Source: Nageia nagi
Lineage: Eukaryota; Pinophyta
Direction: 5' to 3'
NCBI GenBank assembly: GCA_050084985.1
Contig: JBITNC010000001.1
Span: 129,022,001-129,086,000 of the forward strand
Length of the DNA stretch: 64,000 nt
Numbering within the stretch: the first letter of the stretch is position 1; each line of letters begins with the position of its first letter. Below are positions 11,481 to 22,694 of this stretch, piece after piece. A program made the translations under genes and the position numbers. Below the pieces are notes generated by a model that saw only the letters and a program-made list of their open reading frames with translations, did no database searches and was not told the DNA's origin.

Positions 11481-13560
11481 CTTTAGTAAGCTGGTCCAAA
11501 TCCAAACATTTTATCAGTTCCATCTAGTATTTTGAAGAATTCAACCACAAATAACTTGTTAAACACATAAAAGGGAAGAAAATAGGGCTTCTTAAAGAAT
11601 CCATATAGTCTAAAAAATACCCCATAACTTGTCAAATAATAATCTTCAATCTCAAGATTGGGCATGTGGATTTTGTTCATTAATTGTTGAGAAAATCATA
11701 GAAGAAACTTCCCCTCTATGATTTGAAGAATAAGAGAGAGGAAGTTGGCCACAAACATGTAGTAAGAGGAGCATGACCTCAACTATGAAATCTAGTAGTC
11801 CACTCCCAACACATTTCCTTATGCATCTATCTTCTTAGTTAGGATATTTGAAAACTTTTCTACATGGGCATAATAAAAGAGCCAAACTATGAGAGAAACA
11901 TAATGAAATATCTTTGAAATACTCAACTTACTGAAAGAGTTAGCAATTTGGTGAGAGAGGAATAGTGGCTAGTTAAAAGCAATAGGTGTTTTCTCCTGGC
12001 CTATGGTAGTGATAATGGTTATTTACTCACTTATGATATTTTTATCGTATTCATACCCAAAAAGCATGGCCAAAATAGAGAAGATATTTTGTAAGTGGTA
12101 CTTAAAGGATCAAATATAGATAAGGTAACAGGAAGAGTATTCATGGAAATACATGAATGAATTTAGAGGAGGGGAAGGATAGAAGGTTTGTAGTGATTAG
12201 TATGCTTGTCATGATTGAATTTATGCATGTTCTTATTAGCATAAAATTGCAAAGTAAGGGCTATTCCTTTTGGGGAAAAGTTAAGAAGTAATTGGTCACC
12301 CCTTACTATCATTCTAGAAGAAGTATTGATATAAGGATCTAAAGCAAGAATGAATTCAAGCATCAAATGAGTTTTATAGGGTGTAACTAATTTTAACCCT
12401 ATGTAATAAGTAGTAGACCCAATATGCCCAAAATAATAACATGAGGACATACCATTCATGGTCCTTTTTGGCTACTTATTGTAGCCATAGAGCTCAATTT
12501 CCTTGTTATCTTAATGTGGGTCAATAAACTGAGCTTCCTCCTTCTCAATTTGAGATGATTATGTAGTCTACCCCTTATCTTTACACTTTTATCTTTGATT
12601 TCAACATAAGGATGTCGAAGTAGAAGGTTGGGTTTCAAAGCTAGTTTGTGACTATGTATTGCTTATATCTTCCATATCTTGCAATAATGATCAAGAAATT
12701 AATTATTTAAAACTAAAGAAGAGTTATGGGTAAGCTGGGATCTCATATTATCTTGTAGAATTTACAAATTGAACTATGGTTTCAACTTAATAAAATGCTC
12801 TGCTCTGCTTTGTATGAATGAACACTTAGCAAATTTTGAGCAATTTGAATTAATTTGAAAGTATTTTAAAGCCTAATTGATACAATTATGTCATTTAATG
12901 GTGATCAATGTTGATTTGATATCATGATCTTGATCCATATGCCAACATGATTTTGACTATGTTCGCATGCAATGAAATGAATGCAAGCAAGTGACACTTT
13001 GGATGGCTATTGATAGCATTAATTATGAGCCTTCAATGGGATGTAACAACATATATCTCCAATTCAAAATATCAATTTTTTCAATTCAGAGGTAGATCAA
13101 TGGTGTCATCCTTCTCTGTAATGCAAATGTTTTCTGCTTTTGATTTTTAATGAAGATTATCTTCATAATGATTTGTATAAATACTATGTGGCCATTTTTG
13201 GGAAAAATATTAAAACTTTCTAAGTTGGTACCAATGATAATCATAGGAATTAGCTCAAAACATATATGAAAAGAATACATGGCTACATCTAGATGATTCT
13301 AAAGGGACTCATAATAAAAGCTAATGCCAACCGTAGAGAGTGATTTTGAAAATATGGATATGAATCAAAATGATGCAAGAATAACTCTTAAAAATTGGTA
13401 CTAAGTGCGAATCAAGGATTTATTACTATGGATGTATGAATATGACTTTTGATACAATTACAATGTATTAAACTAGTCTCAAATAGCAAGGTAACTCAAA
13501 ATTTCATGAACCCTATTGATTTAGAAAAATAGTTAACTACATTTCTTACAAAATTATAGA
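11481..13560 (-). pseudogene. Unassigned minus-strand frames 3' of Tat copy 2 integrase
   Basis: Downstream (minus sense) of the Tat copy 2 integrase lie short open frames at 13280-13086, 12638-12456, 12459-12163 (98 aa, overlapping the previous by 4 bp, one frame off) and 11680-11483. The 12638-12163 pair, allowing one shift, would give about 155 residues with a basic first half. I do not recognise the product. Its place between pol and the expected 3' LTR fits the extra or 3' non-coding region that Tat elements often carry. It could also be unrelated sequence. Confidence 0.3.
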
Positions 13561-13569
13561 TCTTTGATC

Positions 13570-14459
13570 TATAATAATACTATCTTCTTAGAAAGTGCTT
13601 GAGATGTTGGCCATTCACCTAAATGGGTATGACTTGACCATCCATATTAGCCAACCAGTAGGCATTAAACTATTTACACTCAACAATCATAAATTGTCCT
13701 TCCCATAAGGACTTCAATTTCTTATGCTTACCTAGTTTGGATTTATCTTCATTTCATTTTAACACTAGGTATTCCTTTTTTAACTAAATAAGAGAAGTCA
13801 TTTTCTTGTCAAATGAGGATTTAACTATTGATTATCTTCTCTGAAAGCTACCAAAAGCTTTATTGCTTTGTTCTTCCAACTTGATCAATTACATATACCT
13901 TTGTTGTAAAGGTCCAAAGTAGCATAACTCATCTTCCATAAAGATTTCTAGTACTAAAATATATAAATGCATGGGTAATATAGCTATCTTCCCATACAAT
14001 AATGTATAAGGAGAGGTTTTAATAGATTCCTTCACACATATTCCATCAACCCATAATGCATAATCCATTTTTATATGCCATTCTCTCATACTATTTTCCA
14101 TTATTCTTTTGATATTTTTAAGAATATTCTTATTGGTCAACTCAGTAAGGCCATTACCTTGTGGGTAGTAATTGGAAGAGGTTTTCCAAATAATATTATA
14201 ATTCATTGCAAACTCTAATATTTTTGCACCAATAAAAATAGGACTATTATCAAAACTATCACAGTTGGAATCCCAAACCTTGCTATCAATTTCTTTAAAA
14301 ATATCAAAACTGTATCTTGATTAGCATTCTTTGAAGCAATTACTTCCACCCATCTAGTAAAGTAATATGTACTAGTTAGTATGAACTTGTGTCCAATATA
14401 TTAATTGGGGTTAATCACACTTATAAAATCAAGGCCCCATTACTGAAATGGTTCCTCAA
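13570..14459 (-). pseudogene. Tat copy 2 integrase, C-terminal half
   Basis: Read on minus, this begins next to the nested element with the core (W-G-L-D-F near 14435, GHKFILTSTYYFTRWVEV, LKKLIARFGIP). It continues with YYPQGNGLTELTNKNILKN (14170-14110, catalytic Glu kept), EWHIKMDYALW, and a C-terminal part like IIKEVYS...NMDG...FQEDSII near 13600. The first Asp region is recognisable. The second Asp block is degraded. Integrase joins element DNA to the chromosome. The N-terminal half is found 5.8 kb away at 20266-20700 because a gypsy element inserted between them. Confidence 0.85.
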
Positions 14460-15046
14460 TGATCCAGGTGGATATTGGTGTCCACTTGCCTATTCCACTT
14501 GGGCCCCCACCATTGTCTCTTTCAGTCTGTTAGTTTCGGCATAACTTACTATTTTTAGTAGTTTTTGGGTCTTGAACTTCCGAAGCTATTTTGAGGCCCT
14601 AAACAACATTTCTGGGCATCATTTCACTAGCAAATTTCATGAAATAAAATTCATCTAAAAAGTTTAGTCCTTAGATAGAGTTTTCTAATGATGTATCATG
14701 TGCATCGAACGGAGATAGTATGCAAAAGTTACGTCCCTAGGAAGTTGAAACACTAATTTACCCAAACGGGGCCCATAGCTTTGGCGGTTCATCTCTTAGG
14801 GTTAGGTTTTGGGATGTTTAGGGTTCTCCATTATTTTTCAATAAGAAATAGGCCCTCAAGCTTCATGGTAGTTCAGTTTTTTAGAGGCCTATAGCCCCAA
14901 CATCTCTTCTCAGAGATAGCTAACAGTGCCCTAGCTGGTGTTATTTCCATCTTCATTCTTCGAGATTAATGAAATGAAGTGTTATTTCTACTGCATCTCT
15001 ATATTTATGGGTTTATTTTATTGCATTCCTACATAAATTTGAATCA
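14460..15046 (+). repeat. Left LTR of nested gypsy element
   Basis: Starts TGATCCAGG and ends TTTGAATCA. Long stretches are identical with the right LTR (for example AGTTTCGGCATAACTTACTA and ACGGAGATAGTATGCAAAAG). The few differences seen are mostly C/T or G/A. It would contain the promoter; no convincing TATA box could be picked. Confidence 0.95.
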
Positions 15047-15047
15047 A

Positions 15048-15063
15048 TGGTATTAGAGCATGG
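15048..15063 (+). promoter_or_regulatory. Primer binding site, initiator-Met tRNA type
   Basis: TGGTATTAGAGCATGG starts one base after the left LTR. It matches the 3' end complement of initiator methionine tRNA (TGGTATCAGAGC) with one C-to-T change. Confidence 0.9.
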
Positions 15064-15159
15064 TCTATTTTTCTCGATCCTTCTTTGCATGTCCCCAACA
15101 AGGTCAAGGTATAAGGAGTTAGGGCTTGATCTGGTGGAACCTTTGCAAGATCAACCTCG

Positions 15160-16200
15160 CAAACCTTGATGGACACCCATGGGGGATGAAAAGAAATATG
15201 AGGGAGTAGGAGATCATATAAAAAGATTGCTTGAGGAGGTCCTTAAAAAATAAAGGAACGTGATGATGGATAACTTTGTTCAGATCCTTCAACGGTTGCC
15301 CATCGATGGTGCATCTGCATCCAGTAGCCACTCTGGAGTTGTGACTCCTTTTAAGGTATAAGTAAATTTTGACATTCCCATATTTGAGGGTCAAATAGAT
15401 GCTGATGTCATAGATAGATGGTTGAATCTATTAGAAGGATATTTCTCTGTGCATGACTATTCAGATCGGGAGAAGATTATTTTTGCACTCCTCAAAGCTA
15501 CCCCCCATGTTAAGGACTGGTGGGAAACCTACTGTGAGAATAAGGACTAGATAGAACCCTCTCTATTCTCAGTCATACCAACTTGGAATTCTTTTCAAGA
15601 TGCCATCAAGGAATAGTACTATCCTATGGGGAGCTATGAGGATAAGTACATACAATGGACCATGCTACAATAATAAAGGGATCAAGATGTGCATGAGCTG
15701 ACGAATCTATTCCATACCCTATGCACAAAGTTGGGTATCAAAGATTTAGAGAAACATTTGGTGCTAAAGTATCATAGCTACCTACATAGATACATTCAAG
15801 AGGAAATGGAGTTCCTTGACATCTCCTCGCTTGGTGCAGCATACCGGTATGCTGCCAAGATTGAGCAGAAATTTAAACAGAAGAAGCAAGACTTTGGATC
15901 TGCAAATTAAAAGCAAGGGAAAGGTACTTCCAAACTATAGAACAAAGGATAGAGCCAAAGCATGGTGGCCAAAGATAACCTGTCAAATCCATAAGAAAAT
16001 AATAACACCATAAAGCCAAAGAAGGACACAGGAAAGTGGTGTGAGTTCCATAAGAGCTCCACTCACAACACAAGTGAGTGTTGGGCCAAGCAATTGTTAG
16101 TGGCCGAGATGAGGGCTTCTGAGTCAGATGCATGCTCCAACTTTGAATTAGAACCTAAAAAGGGAATGAAAAAGGGAAATAGATTATTGATACAGATCCT
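15160..16200 (+). pseudogene. gag of nested gypsy element
   Basis: Frames show FDIPIFEGQIDADVIDRWLN at about 15370-15430, KIIFALLKATPHVKDWWETY (capsid motif with the conserved Trp pair) to 15535, and KLGIKDLEKHLVLKYHSYLH to about 15790. A basic tail follows, and then a knuckle WCEFHKSSTHNTSECW at about 16040-16085, a C-x3-H-x4-H-x4-C pattern common in plant gypsy gag. In-frame TAG/TAA codons at 15548-15550, near 15616 and at 15671-15675 break it. Gag would form the cytoplasmic particle. Confidence 0.85.
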
Positions 16201-16239
16201 AATGCCACTATTACCACTATAAAGGTCCAAAAGGAGGAA

Positions 16240-16728
16240 TCAAAAGATCTAGAGGAGGAGGAACGTCTCTTCCACTCCCAGATGTGGGTAAAGGGCTCCC
16301 CTATACAGTTCATTATTGATAATGGGAGCCAAAAGAACCTCATTTTAGTAGACATTATAAAGCAATTGGGCTTGCTAACCACAGCTCACCCACATCCATA
16401 CACCATCAAGTGGCTTCACCAAGGATGAGATCTCTGCGTCAGCCAGCAATGCCACCTTCCCTATAGCATCAAGCCCTTCATGGATGAGGTATTATGTGAC
16501 ATTGCTCCTATTGATGTTTTTGATGTATTATTAGGACAACCATACTTGTGGAAGCATCATGTTGTGTATGAGTCTCGACCTCATGCTATTATTATTACTT
16601 TGGGAAATAAGTTGTACAGGATACCAGAGGTGCCACCTCCCATAGCTATCTCTTTGGTTACTGCAAAGCAATGTAGCAAGCTCATTTCCCAAACCAGGAA
16701 ATTCATTTTCTTAATGATCTGTCCCTAG
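16240..16728 (+). pseudogene. Aspartic protease of nested gypsy element
   Basis: QFIIDNGSQKNLILVDIIKQ at about 16308-16365 is the active-site region (D-N-G-S in place of D-S/T-G). Then PIDVFDVLLGQPYLWKHHVV near 16510-16565 is the flap helix (D-V-L-L-G-x-P-W-L), followed by IIITLGNKLYRIPE. The enzyme would process gag-pol. A stop near 16428 and a shift before the second half disable it. Confidence 0.8.
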
Positions 16729-16789
16729 GGTAAGAAGAAGACTATGGCCATGACCTCCAGAGAGGGCCCCTCTGCATGATAACAATAAA

Positions 16790-17690
16790 TGGATAAGGTT
16801 ATGGAGGAGTACAAGGACATCTTCACCTCACCCATAGTGGTTCCTCTGCATTATTAGGTCAAGCACTCGATTGATCTGGCCCCAGGTGCACCGCTACCCA
16901 ATGGAATAATCTATCGATGCTCTATGTTGGAAAATAATGAAATCAAGAGGCAAATTCAGGAGCTATTATAGAAAGGTCACATCAGACCAAGTTCATCACC
17001 CTGTGGGAGTCTAATCATGTTGGTACAAAAGAAGGATGGGATGTGGAGACTCTATATTGACTATCAAGCATTGAACAAGATCACTATCTAGAATAGGTAC
17101 CCAATCCCATGGATTGATGACCTGTTGTACCAACTCCAAGGTGCAAAATATTTCAGTAAGATCAACCTAAAGTTTGGGTATCACCAAGTACCAATTGAAC
17201 CTTCTGATGTGTGGAAGACTACCTTCAAAGCTAAGGAAGGCCTTTTTGAATGGTTGGTCATGCCTTTCAGGTTGACAAATGCTCCTGCAACTTTCATGAG
17301 GATGATGGATGACATCTTGCAACCATTCACCAACTCATTTGTAGTGGTGTACTTAGATGACATTTTGATCTTCAGCAAGACTTGGGAAGAGCACCTTCAT
17401 CACATTTGATAGGTCCTCCAAACATTGAAGCAACACAAGTTGTGTGCCAATTTGGATAAGTGCATGTTTGGCATGACCCAGGTTTAATATCTAGGATACA
17501 TTATTGATGAAATGGGGGTGCATGTGGATCCAGCCAAGATCTAAGTCATTCAGGATTGGCCAGCCCCGACCACTATAACAAAGCTTCGTAGCTTTTTGGG
17601 TCTTGCTAATTTCTATCGTAGATTTGTGTTGGGATTCTCTCACATCACTTGGCCCTTGATTCTAGTCACCAAAGGAGGAGTGAGAGCAAA
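16790..17690 (+). pseudogene. Reverse transcriptase of nested gypsy element
   Basis: Motifs in order are [20 protein letters not shown] (16990-17045), then YQALNKITI and [15 protein letters not shown] (motif A, where the catalytic Asp reads Asn-Leu-Lys in this copy). [17 protein letters not shown] (motif B), [18 protein letters not shown] (17345-17395, YxDD box intact), and [12 protein letters not shown] (17595-17630) follow. Six or more premature stops fall inside. The enzyme copied the element's RNA. The second intact reading stretch is 17125-17409. Confidence 0.9.
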
Positions 17691-18290
17691 ATTCTTTTGG
17701 TCAGAACCTCAATAGAAGGCATTCAAAGAATTGAAAAATTGCCTCTATTTTGCCCCAGTGCTCACCTTACCAGATGTGCAACAGCCATTTGATATCGAGA
17801 TAGATGCCTCTGACTATGCTATTAGGGTAGTTCTTACTCAATAGGGACATTAAATGGCATATCACAATGAGACATTATTTGAGACAATTCGTAAGTATCT
17901 CACCTATGACAAAGAAATGTATTCCATTATGCAAGCCTATTGGTAATGGAAGCATTACATTTTGGGGAAGGAAACAATCATCCACATAAACCACCGGCCC
18001 CTATAGTTCATGTAGACATAAGGGAATTTGCAAAATGATCACCATCAAAAGTGGTCCACATATCTGTAATAGTTTCATTTGAACATCAAGTACAAGAAGG
18101 GTAGTATCAATAATGTTGCAGACTGCCTCAGCCGACCACCAATCACGATGCTCACCACCATGCTCAACTCTTGTGGGCATGAGACTTCCAATTGGCTGCT
18201 TCTCTATGAGAGGGACCTAAAATTCGACCACACTTACAAGGTGCTCTTGGGGGGCATGCTAGTTCCAAATTTTCACCTCCAAGATGCACT
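17691..18290 (+). pseudogene. RNase H and linker of nested gypsy element
   Basis: LPDVQQPFDIEIDASDYAIR (17765-17825) is the first RNase H strand with its Asp. ETLFETIRKYLTYDKEMYSI, KHYILGKETIIHINHRP and NIKYKKGSINNVADCLSRPP (18080-18140, the D-A-L/C-L-S-R end with catalytic Asp) follow. TAG or TAA replaces expected Gln at about six points between 17840 and 18072. Removes RNA from the hybrid; dead copy. Confidence 0.85.
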
Positions 18291-19660
18291 TTTATGTCAC
18301 CTAGGACACCTTTATGTTCCTTCAATTGAGCGTGCCAAGATGATATGGGAAGCACACTACAGTCAAGTCGTTGGGCATTTTGGGTCGATAAAATAGTAGC
18401 AATACTATAGAAGTATTTCTATTGGTCGAACCTTCGAAAGGATGTCAAGAAGCACATCAGATCCTGCACTGCTTGTGCCATTTCCAAACTGACCATCAAG
18501 AAGCAAGGCCTATATACTCCACTACCCACCCCTAGTTGACCTTAGGAATCCATCTCCATGGATTACATGTCAGGCCTACCTTCTACCAAGAATGGCAATG
18601 ATTATGTTTTCGTGGTCATTGATAGATTCTTGAAGATGGCCATTTTGGCTACCTGTAAGAAGAATATCACAGCAGAAGCCACTACTAAACTCTTCTTTGA
18701 ATGAGTATGGATGCACTTTGGGATCCCACATTCTATCATCTCAAATCGAGATAGCAGGTTCCTCAGCATATTTTGGTCCAGCCTCTGGTTAATGTTGGAC
18801 ACAAAGCTCACCAAGTCCACAGCTTTCCATCCCCAAATAGATGGCCAGATAGAGGTCATCAATAGAATGATTGTACACATTTTGTGCATGTATAATTCCA
18901 GGCATCCATGCACATGGGATGAGAGCCTTCCATATGTACAACATAGTTATAATAGGGCTCTCCATAGTTCAATTAGCCATAGCCCCTTTCAGGTGGGCTT
19001 GGGATTCCAGCCACTATGTCCCATTGACATAGCCATGCCATTTGCAACCGCTCAGGCTGATTCAACTCACATCCAATCTGAAGTTGACAAAGTAAGTAGC
19101 TTCATCGAGTGCATTCAACACATCTACCAACAGGTTCATGATATATTGGATAGGGCTAATGTGAAGTACAAGCAATGCCATGATCAACATTAGGTGCCAT
19201 ACAACTTCCAAGTGGGAGATAAAGTATGGCTACATTTGTAGAAGGAGTGCCTCATTAGACCCAACTGCAAGCTTTGCTCGCTTCAATACAGGTCGTACAC
19301 CATCACCAAGGCTGTAGGGAATAATGCTTTCAAGCTTGGAATTCCACCATTCCTTGGACTGCACCCAGCCTTCAATGTGGATCACCTTCATCCTTACTTC
19401 CCACCTCTACTGGACACTTCAAATATTGCAGAACAACTCACACCAATAGAGTTAAACTCAGACTGCATGGAATAAGCAACCACTGATTATATCATGGACA
19501 TGCAAGTCAAGAACACTCACCAATAGAGGCTCCAACTATATCAAGTTGTCAAAGCTGGCCAACTCCTGCACCAAGGAAAGTGGTTCACCAAGGACCAAGT
19601 TCAGCAGAAATTTTCTCATCTCATGGAGGAACTTAACGCAATGGGGACCATTGCTTTCTA
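18291..19660 (+). pseudogene. Integrase and C-terminal tail of nested gypsy element
   Basis: The zinc-binding head (HYSQVVGHFGSIK near 18355-18390) and catalytic core are visible. DYMSGLPSTKNGNDYVFVVI (18560-18620, first Asp), HFGIPHSIISNRDSRF (second Asp region, 18716-18765) and STAFHPQIDGQIEVINRMI (catalytic Glu) carry the core residues. A tail with DKVWLHL, a block FKLGIPPFLGLHPAFNVDHL and a closing region LQLYQVVKAGQLLHQGKWFT ends at the stop before the purine tract. That last part sits where chromodomain-type tails occur and may be a diverged one. Stops are mainly at expected Gln codons, plus a TGA at an expected Arg (18702-18704). Confidence 0.87.
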
Positions 19661-19672
19661 AGGGGGGAGGAA
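19660..19672 (+). promoter_or_regulatory. Polypurine tract of nested gypsy element
   Basis: AAGGGGGGAGGAA lies directly before the right LTR and is the plus-strand primer for reverse transcription. Confidence 0.92.
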
Positions 19673-20260
19673 TGATCCAAGTGGATATTGGTGGCCACCT
19701 ACCTATTCCACTTGGGCCCCCACCATTGTCTCTTTCAATCTGTTAGTTTCGGCATAACTTACTATTTTTAGCAATTTTTGGGTCCTAAACTTATGAAGCT
19801 ATTTTGAGGCCCTAAACGATGCTTCTGGGCATCATTTCACCAACAAATTTCATGAAATAAAATTTGTTTGGAAATTTTTAGTCCTCTGATAGAGCTTTCT
19901 AATGATGTATCATGTGCATCAAACGGAGATAGTATGCAAAAGTTACGTCCCTGGGAATTTGAAACACTAATTTACCCAAACGGGGCCCATAGCTTTGGCG
20001 GTTCATCTCCTAAGGTTAGGTTTTGGGATGTTTAGGGTTCTCCATTATTTTTCAATAATAAATAGGCCCTCGAGCCTCATGGTAGTTCAGTTTTTCAGAG
20101 GCCTGTAGCCGTAACATCTCTTCTCATAGATAGCTAACAGTGCCCTAGCTAGTGTTATTTCCATCTTCATTCTTTGAGATTAATGAAATGAAGTGTTATT
20201 TCTACTACATCTTTATATTTATGGGTTTGTTCTATTGCGTTCCTACATAAATCCGGATCA
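19673..20260 (+). repeat. Right LTR of nested gypsy element
   Basis: Runs from TGATCCAAG to CCGGATCA. It matches 14460-15046 over its whole length with scattered, mostly transition, differences. Followed at once by the target duplication CTCAA. Confidence 0.95.
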
Positions 20261-20940
20261 CTCAATGACTACAAGCTTAAGAGGTAAGGAAACACTTTGT
20301 CTCCTACCAATAAACCTTAGATATTTTTGAAATTTGTTTATGATCTGATGAGAATCCTTACATATACTAGGCTGATAGTAACCCTCTTGGACAAGTTTAG
20401 TGATCATTGTTTGTCCAGAATAATGACCTCCTGAAAACCTTGAATGAAATTCTTTGAGGAGAATAGACACATCATTGGGGTGAATACAAGTGAGGAGAAC
20501 TCCATCATTGTTTCTTCTATACAACTTGTTATGGATAACTGTATATTTAGTTGCTTGAAGTTTGAATCTCCTTCTTTGAGGTGCAGTAAGTTTGTTAGAG
20601 TATATATCCATTTTGAAATATCTTAGTATTTCTGTTAACCAAGGTATCTTAAACTTTGACATATATTCATCTTCCTCATCATTTTGTTGGAAATACACTT
20701 AGATAGTGTTTGAGGTTGAGATATTATCATTATCAATTGTAGAATAAGCATCTGAATGCAAAGTAGTAGTAATATCCTAATACAAGGCTCTACCTTATAT
20801 TTGTTTAGTTGTCCTGACTTCTACATCAAGTTCAAGTATCTTGTTTATCCATCTTCATTTCTCTCTATAATATTCCTTTTACATAATGAAATTTTCAGCA
20901 TTTACATAAAAACATTGTATGATGTTGAAACTAGATACAC
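20261..20940 (-). pseudogene. Tat copy 2 integrase, N-terminal zinc domain and linker
   Basis: The frame 20698-20258 reads WLTEILRYFKMDIYSNKLTA, RRRFKLQATKYTVIHNKLYR, LLKEFHSRFSGGHYSGQTMI and YYQPSICKDSHQIINKFQKY. This is the H-H-C-C head of Tat integrase; the two His are kept (EFH, GGHY) but both Cys are lost (NKFQKYLRF). Above 20700 broken text like RWINKILELDVEV fits the RNase H linker. The element stops at about 20940, where the duplicated LINE block begins. Its other half is at 13570-14459. Confidence 0.85.
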
Positions 20941-20949
20941 ATCTGCAGA

Positions 20950-21772
20950 GAAGAAGATGGAAATAAAAGAGGAGCAAACATTTTGGAGGCCAACACAGAG
21001 ATATCAAAAGAGGAACCAATCTTAGGCTAAAAATAATGCAACTTTAAATATCCTTCATAGTTATGAACAATCTAGTATTAAAGATAAAAATTCATTCCAG
21101 GTCTTAATTTTGTTTGAAGAGAATGGACCAAATTAGAAGCATTTAGAGAAAACCAGAATTGAAGAAACTAAAAAAAGAGGATCAAATGGACTCAAGACCA
21201 TAGATATATATATTGTACAATATGAAGAATCATGGGAAATGATTGAACAATAACATGAGAATGAAGATCAATTATAGTAAGACACACCAAATGGTAAGGA
21301 AGAAATCCCAATCAAAATGTTTTTTAACCTAAGGAAGATACCAAATGTGGGTACAGATCATATCATAAGACCATCTCAGCAAGAAATAAAAGCGAAGAGA
21401 ATGACATAGGAAATTGCAATGGGCTTTAAGAGTACTTTGAATAAGTATGGGTACCTCGTGGGCCTAACAAAAGCCCTTAAAAGATATGATAAAACAATAG
21501 TAGGGTTGTAATAAAGCTATGACATGAGGTTGTATGGATGTTTAATAGTAAACAAAATGATATATCTTTTGTAGTGATTAAGATAAATATTCTATACTAC
21601 ATTTTATTTATGAGTATGTTATGACTAGATAGCAGATGAATAATAATAGATAGGGATCATTTGTAATCTATTAGATATACAACAACTCATCTTTATAATA
21701 GGTTTTGAAGACCCTATCAAAATTCATACACTTTTGTTTTATAATGTTTACTCGTATCCAAAAAAAAAAAAT
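20950..21772 (+). mobile_element. LINE fragment with poly(A), copy A
   Basis: Broken plus-strand frame starting KKMEIKEEQTFWRPTQRYQK and running to RLYGCLIVNKMIYLL, then 3' sequence ending in an A run at 21762-21772. Copy B shows that it continues a LINE ORF1 knuckle region. It is cut at its 5' side by the junction with Tat copy 2. I do not recognise the domain in the second half (RPSQQEIKAKR...). Confidence 0.65.
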
Positions 21773-21839
21773 TGTCATGACCATACAAGAAAATAATTAT
21801 GATTAAAGGAATATTGTTGCATTCTTTAAATAACGCACA

Positions 21840-22135
21840 TTTGACGCAAGACCCAGAGTGCTGAGCTGTTGCTGGTACATATTGAGGCACGCAGCGGCAG
21901 AGGCGTTGTCGGGAAGTTCGAACATGGAGTGATCCCTCAAATACTGAGCAAGCTCAATGCCAAACACAGTTCTCAACGCCATGCGACAATTTTCTAGTTG
22001 AATAGCAGTTCAGATGGATCGGCAATCGGATGTGTCCCCTGATATCTGGGTAACATAGTCCAGGTTGAGAGGACATTGAGCATGGGCGACTCCCAGTCCC
22101 AGATACAGCGACAATAAAACCATGAGAACCGTCAT
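21840..22135 (-). pseudogene. Truncated SPARK receptor kinase copy (signal peptide and start of ectodomain)
   Basis: From the ATG at 22135 the frame gives a signal peptide MTVLMVLLSLYLGLGVAHA and then CPLNLDYVTQ, DTSDC, NCRMALRTVFGI, ACLNMYQQQLSTLGLASN. It is nearly identical to residues of the intact gene at 45867-47710. An in-frame TGA replaces the CGA (Arg) codon after DCRSI. The copy ends abruptly at 21840, where sequence jumps to what lies beyond the 3' end of the gene in copy B. So the rest of the ectodomain, the membrane helix and the whole kinase are deleted. A non-functional relic of the tandem duplication. Confidence 0.92.
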
Positions 22136-22522
22136 CTTCAAATATTATATTTCTGGAAAGAAAACAAGAAGAAAGTGATTGGAGTCTTGAAGATTGAGCA
22201 ATATATTTATTTAGCAGAGCCTGCAAATATGTAATACCATAGGAAAGCGCTTTACCGCATTGTATTACTATGAACAAAGCTCGCTTTGGGTATGAAACAG
22301 ACAAGAAAGATGCCGAGCTCCACTTTGTTTGATTAAAGCCGCCTTCCGTATGTTCAAGCTCCAATGAAAGCATGCCACGATCGTACGAATTGCAGGGTGG
22401 AACGTCAACGACACAGGAATCGAGAGTCAAGGTAAACACACGGCGAGATTGAATGCGTTGGCACGAAAGAATCGTTTGTTTGCCTTATTTCTCAAGCATG
22501 TTTCGCATTTTCTCAAGCAGTC
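22136..22522. other. Former 5' flank of the truncated kinase copy
   Basis: Aligns with the region upstream of the intact gene (47711 to about 48140), for example AAGAAAGTGATTG and AATGAAAGCATGCCACGATCG. Longer frames here are shared non-coding shadows. Ends at TTCTCAAGCAG, where homology to copy B stops. Confidence 0.8.
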
Positions 22523-22694
22523 CTGAAATTTCGCGAAAATTCCACCTGTCAATTTTATTTTCTATTTAGGTTTTTAATAATTTAACGCCTATTAATTTAC
22601 GTTATGTGTAACTTTAATAGTTTTCCAATTTTTTTATTACTATAAAAATTATTTTATATTAAGATAAAAATCAAGATTTATGAATTGACAGATA

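Larger units (their letters stand above)
14460..20260 (+). mobile_element. Full-length Ty3/gypsy LTR retrotransposon nested in Tat copy 2
   Basis: Two LTRs (14460-15046 and 19673-20260, 587 and 588 bp) each start TGATCC and end ATCA (GGATCA in the right one, GAATCA in the left). They are flanked by the identical 5-bp target duplication CTCAA (14455-14459 and 20261-20265). A methionine-type primer site follows the left LTR and a purine tract (AAGGGGGGAGGAA) precedes the right one. Internal domains run gag, protease, RT, RNase H, integrase on the plus strand. It landed in the integrase gene of an antisense Tat element and splits it cleanly. Multiple stops make the proteins dead. Confidence 0.97.

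Noticed and set aside
17125-17409. Pararetrovirus (caulimovirus-like) reverse transcriptase
   Set aside because: The domain order gag-protease-RT-RNase H-integrase between two LTRs, with target duplication, shows a Ty3/gypsy retrotransposon; no movement protein or coat motif of a virus is present.
21954-22439. 161-aa minus frame over the truncated kinase copy
   Set aside because: It is out of frame with the recognisable signal peptide and ectodomain; the real frame is the one starting at 22135.
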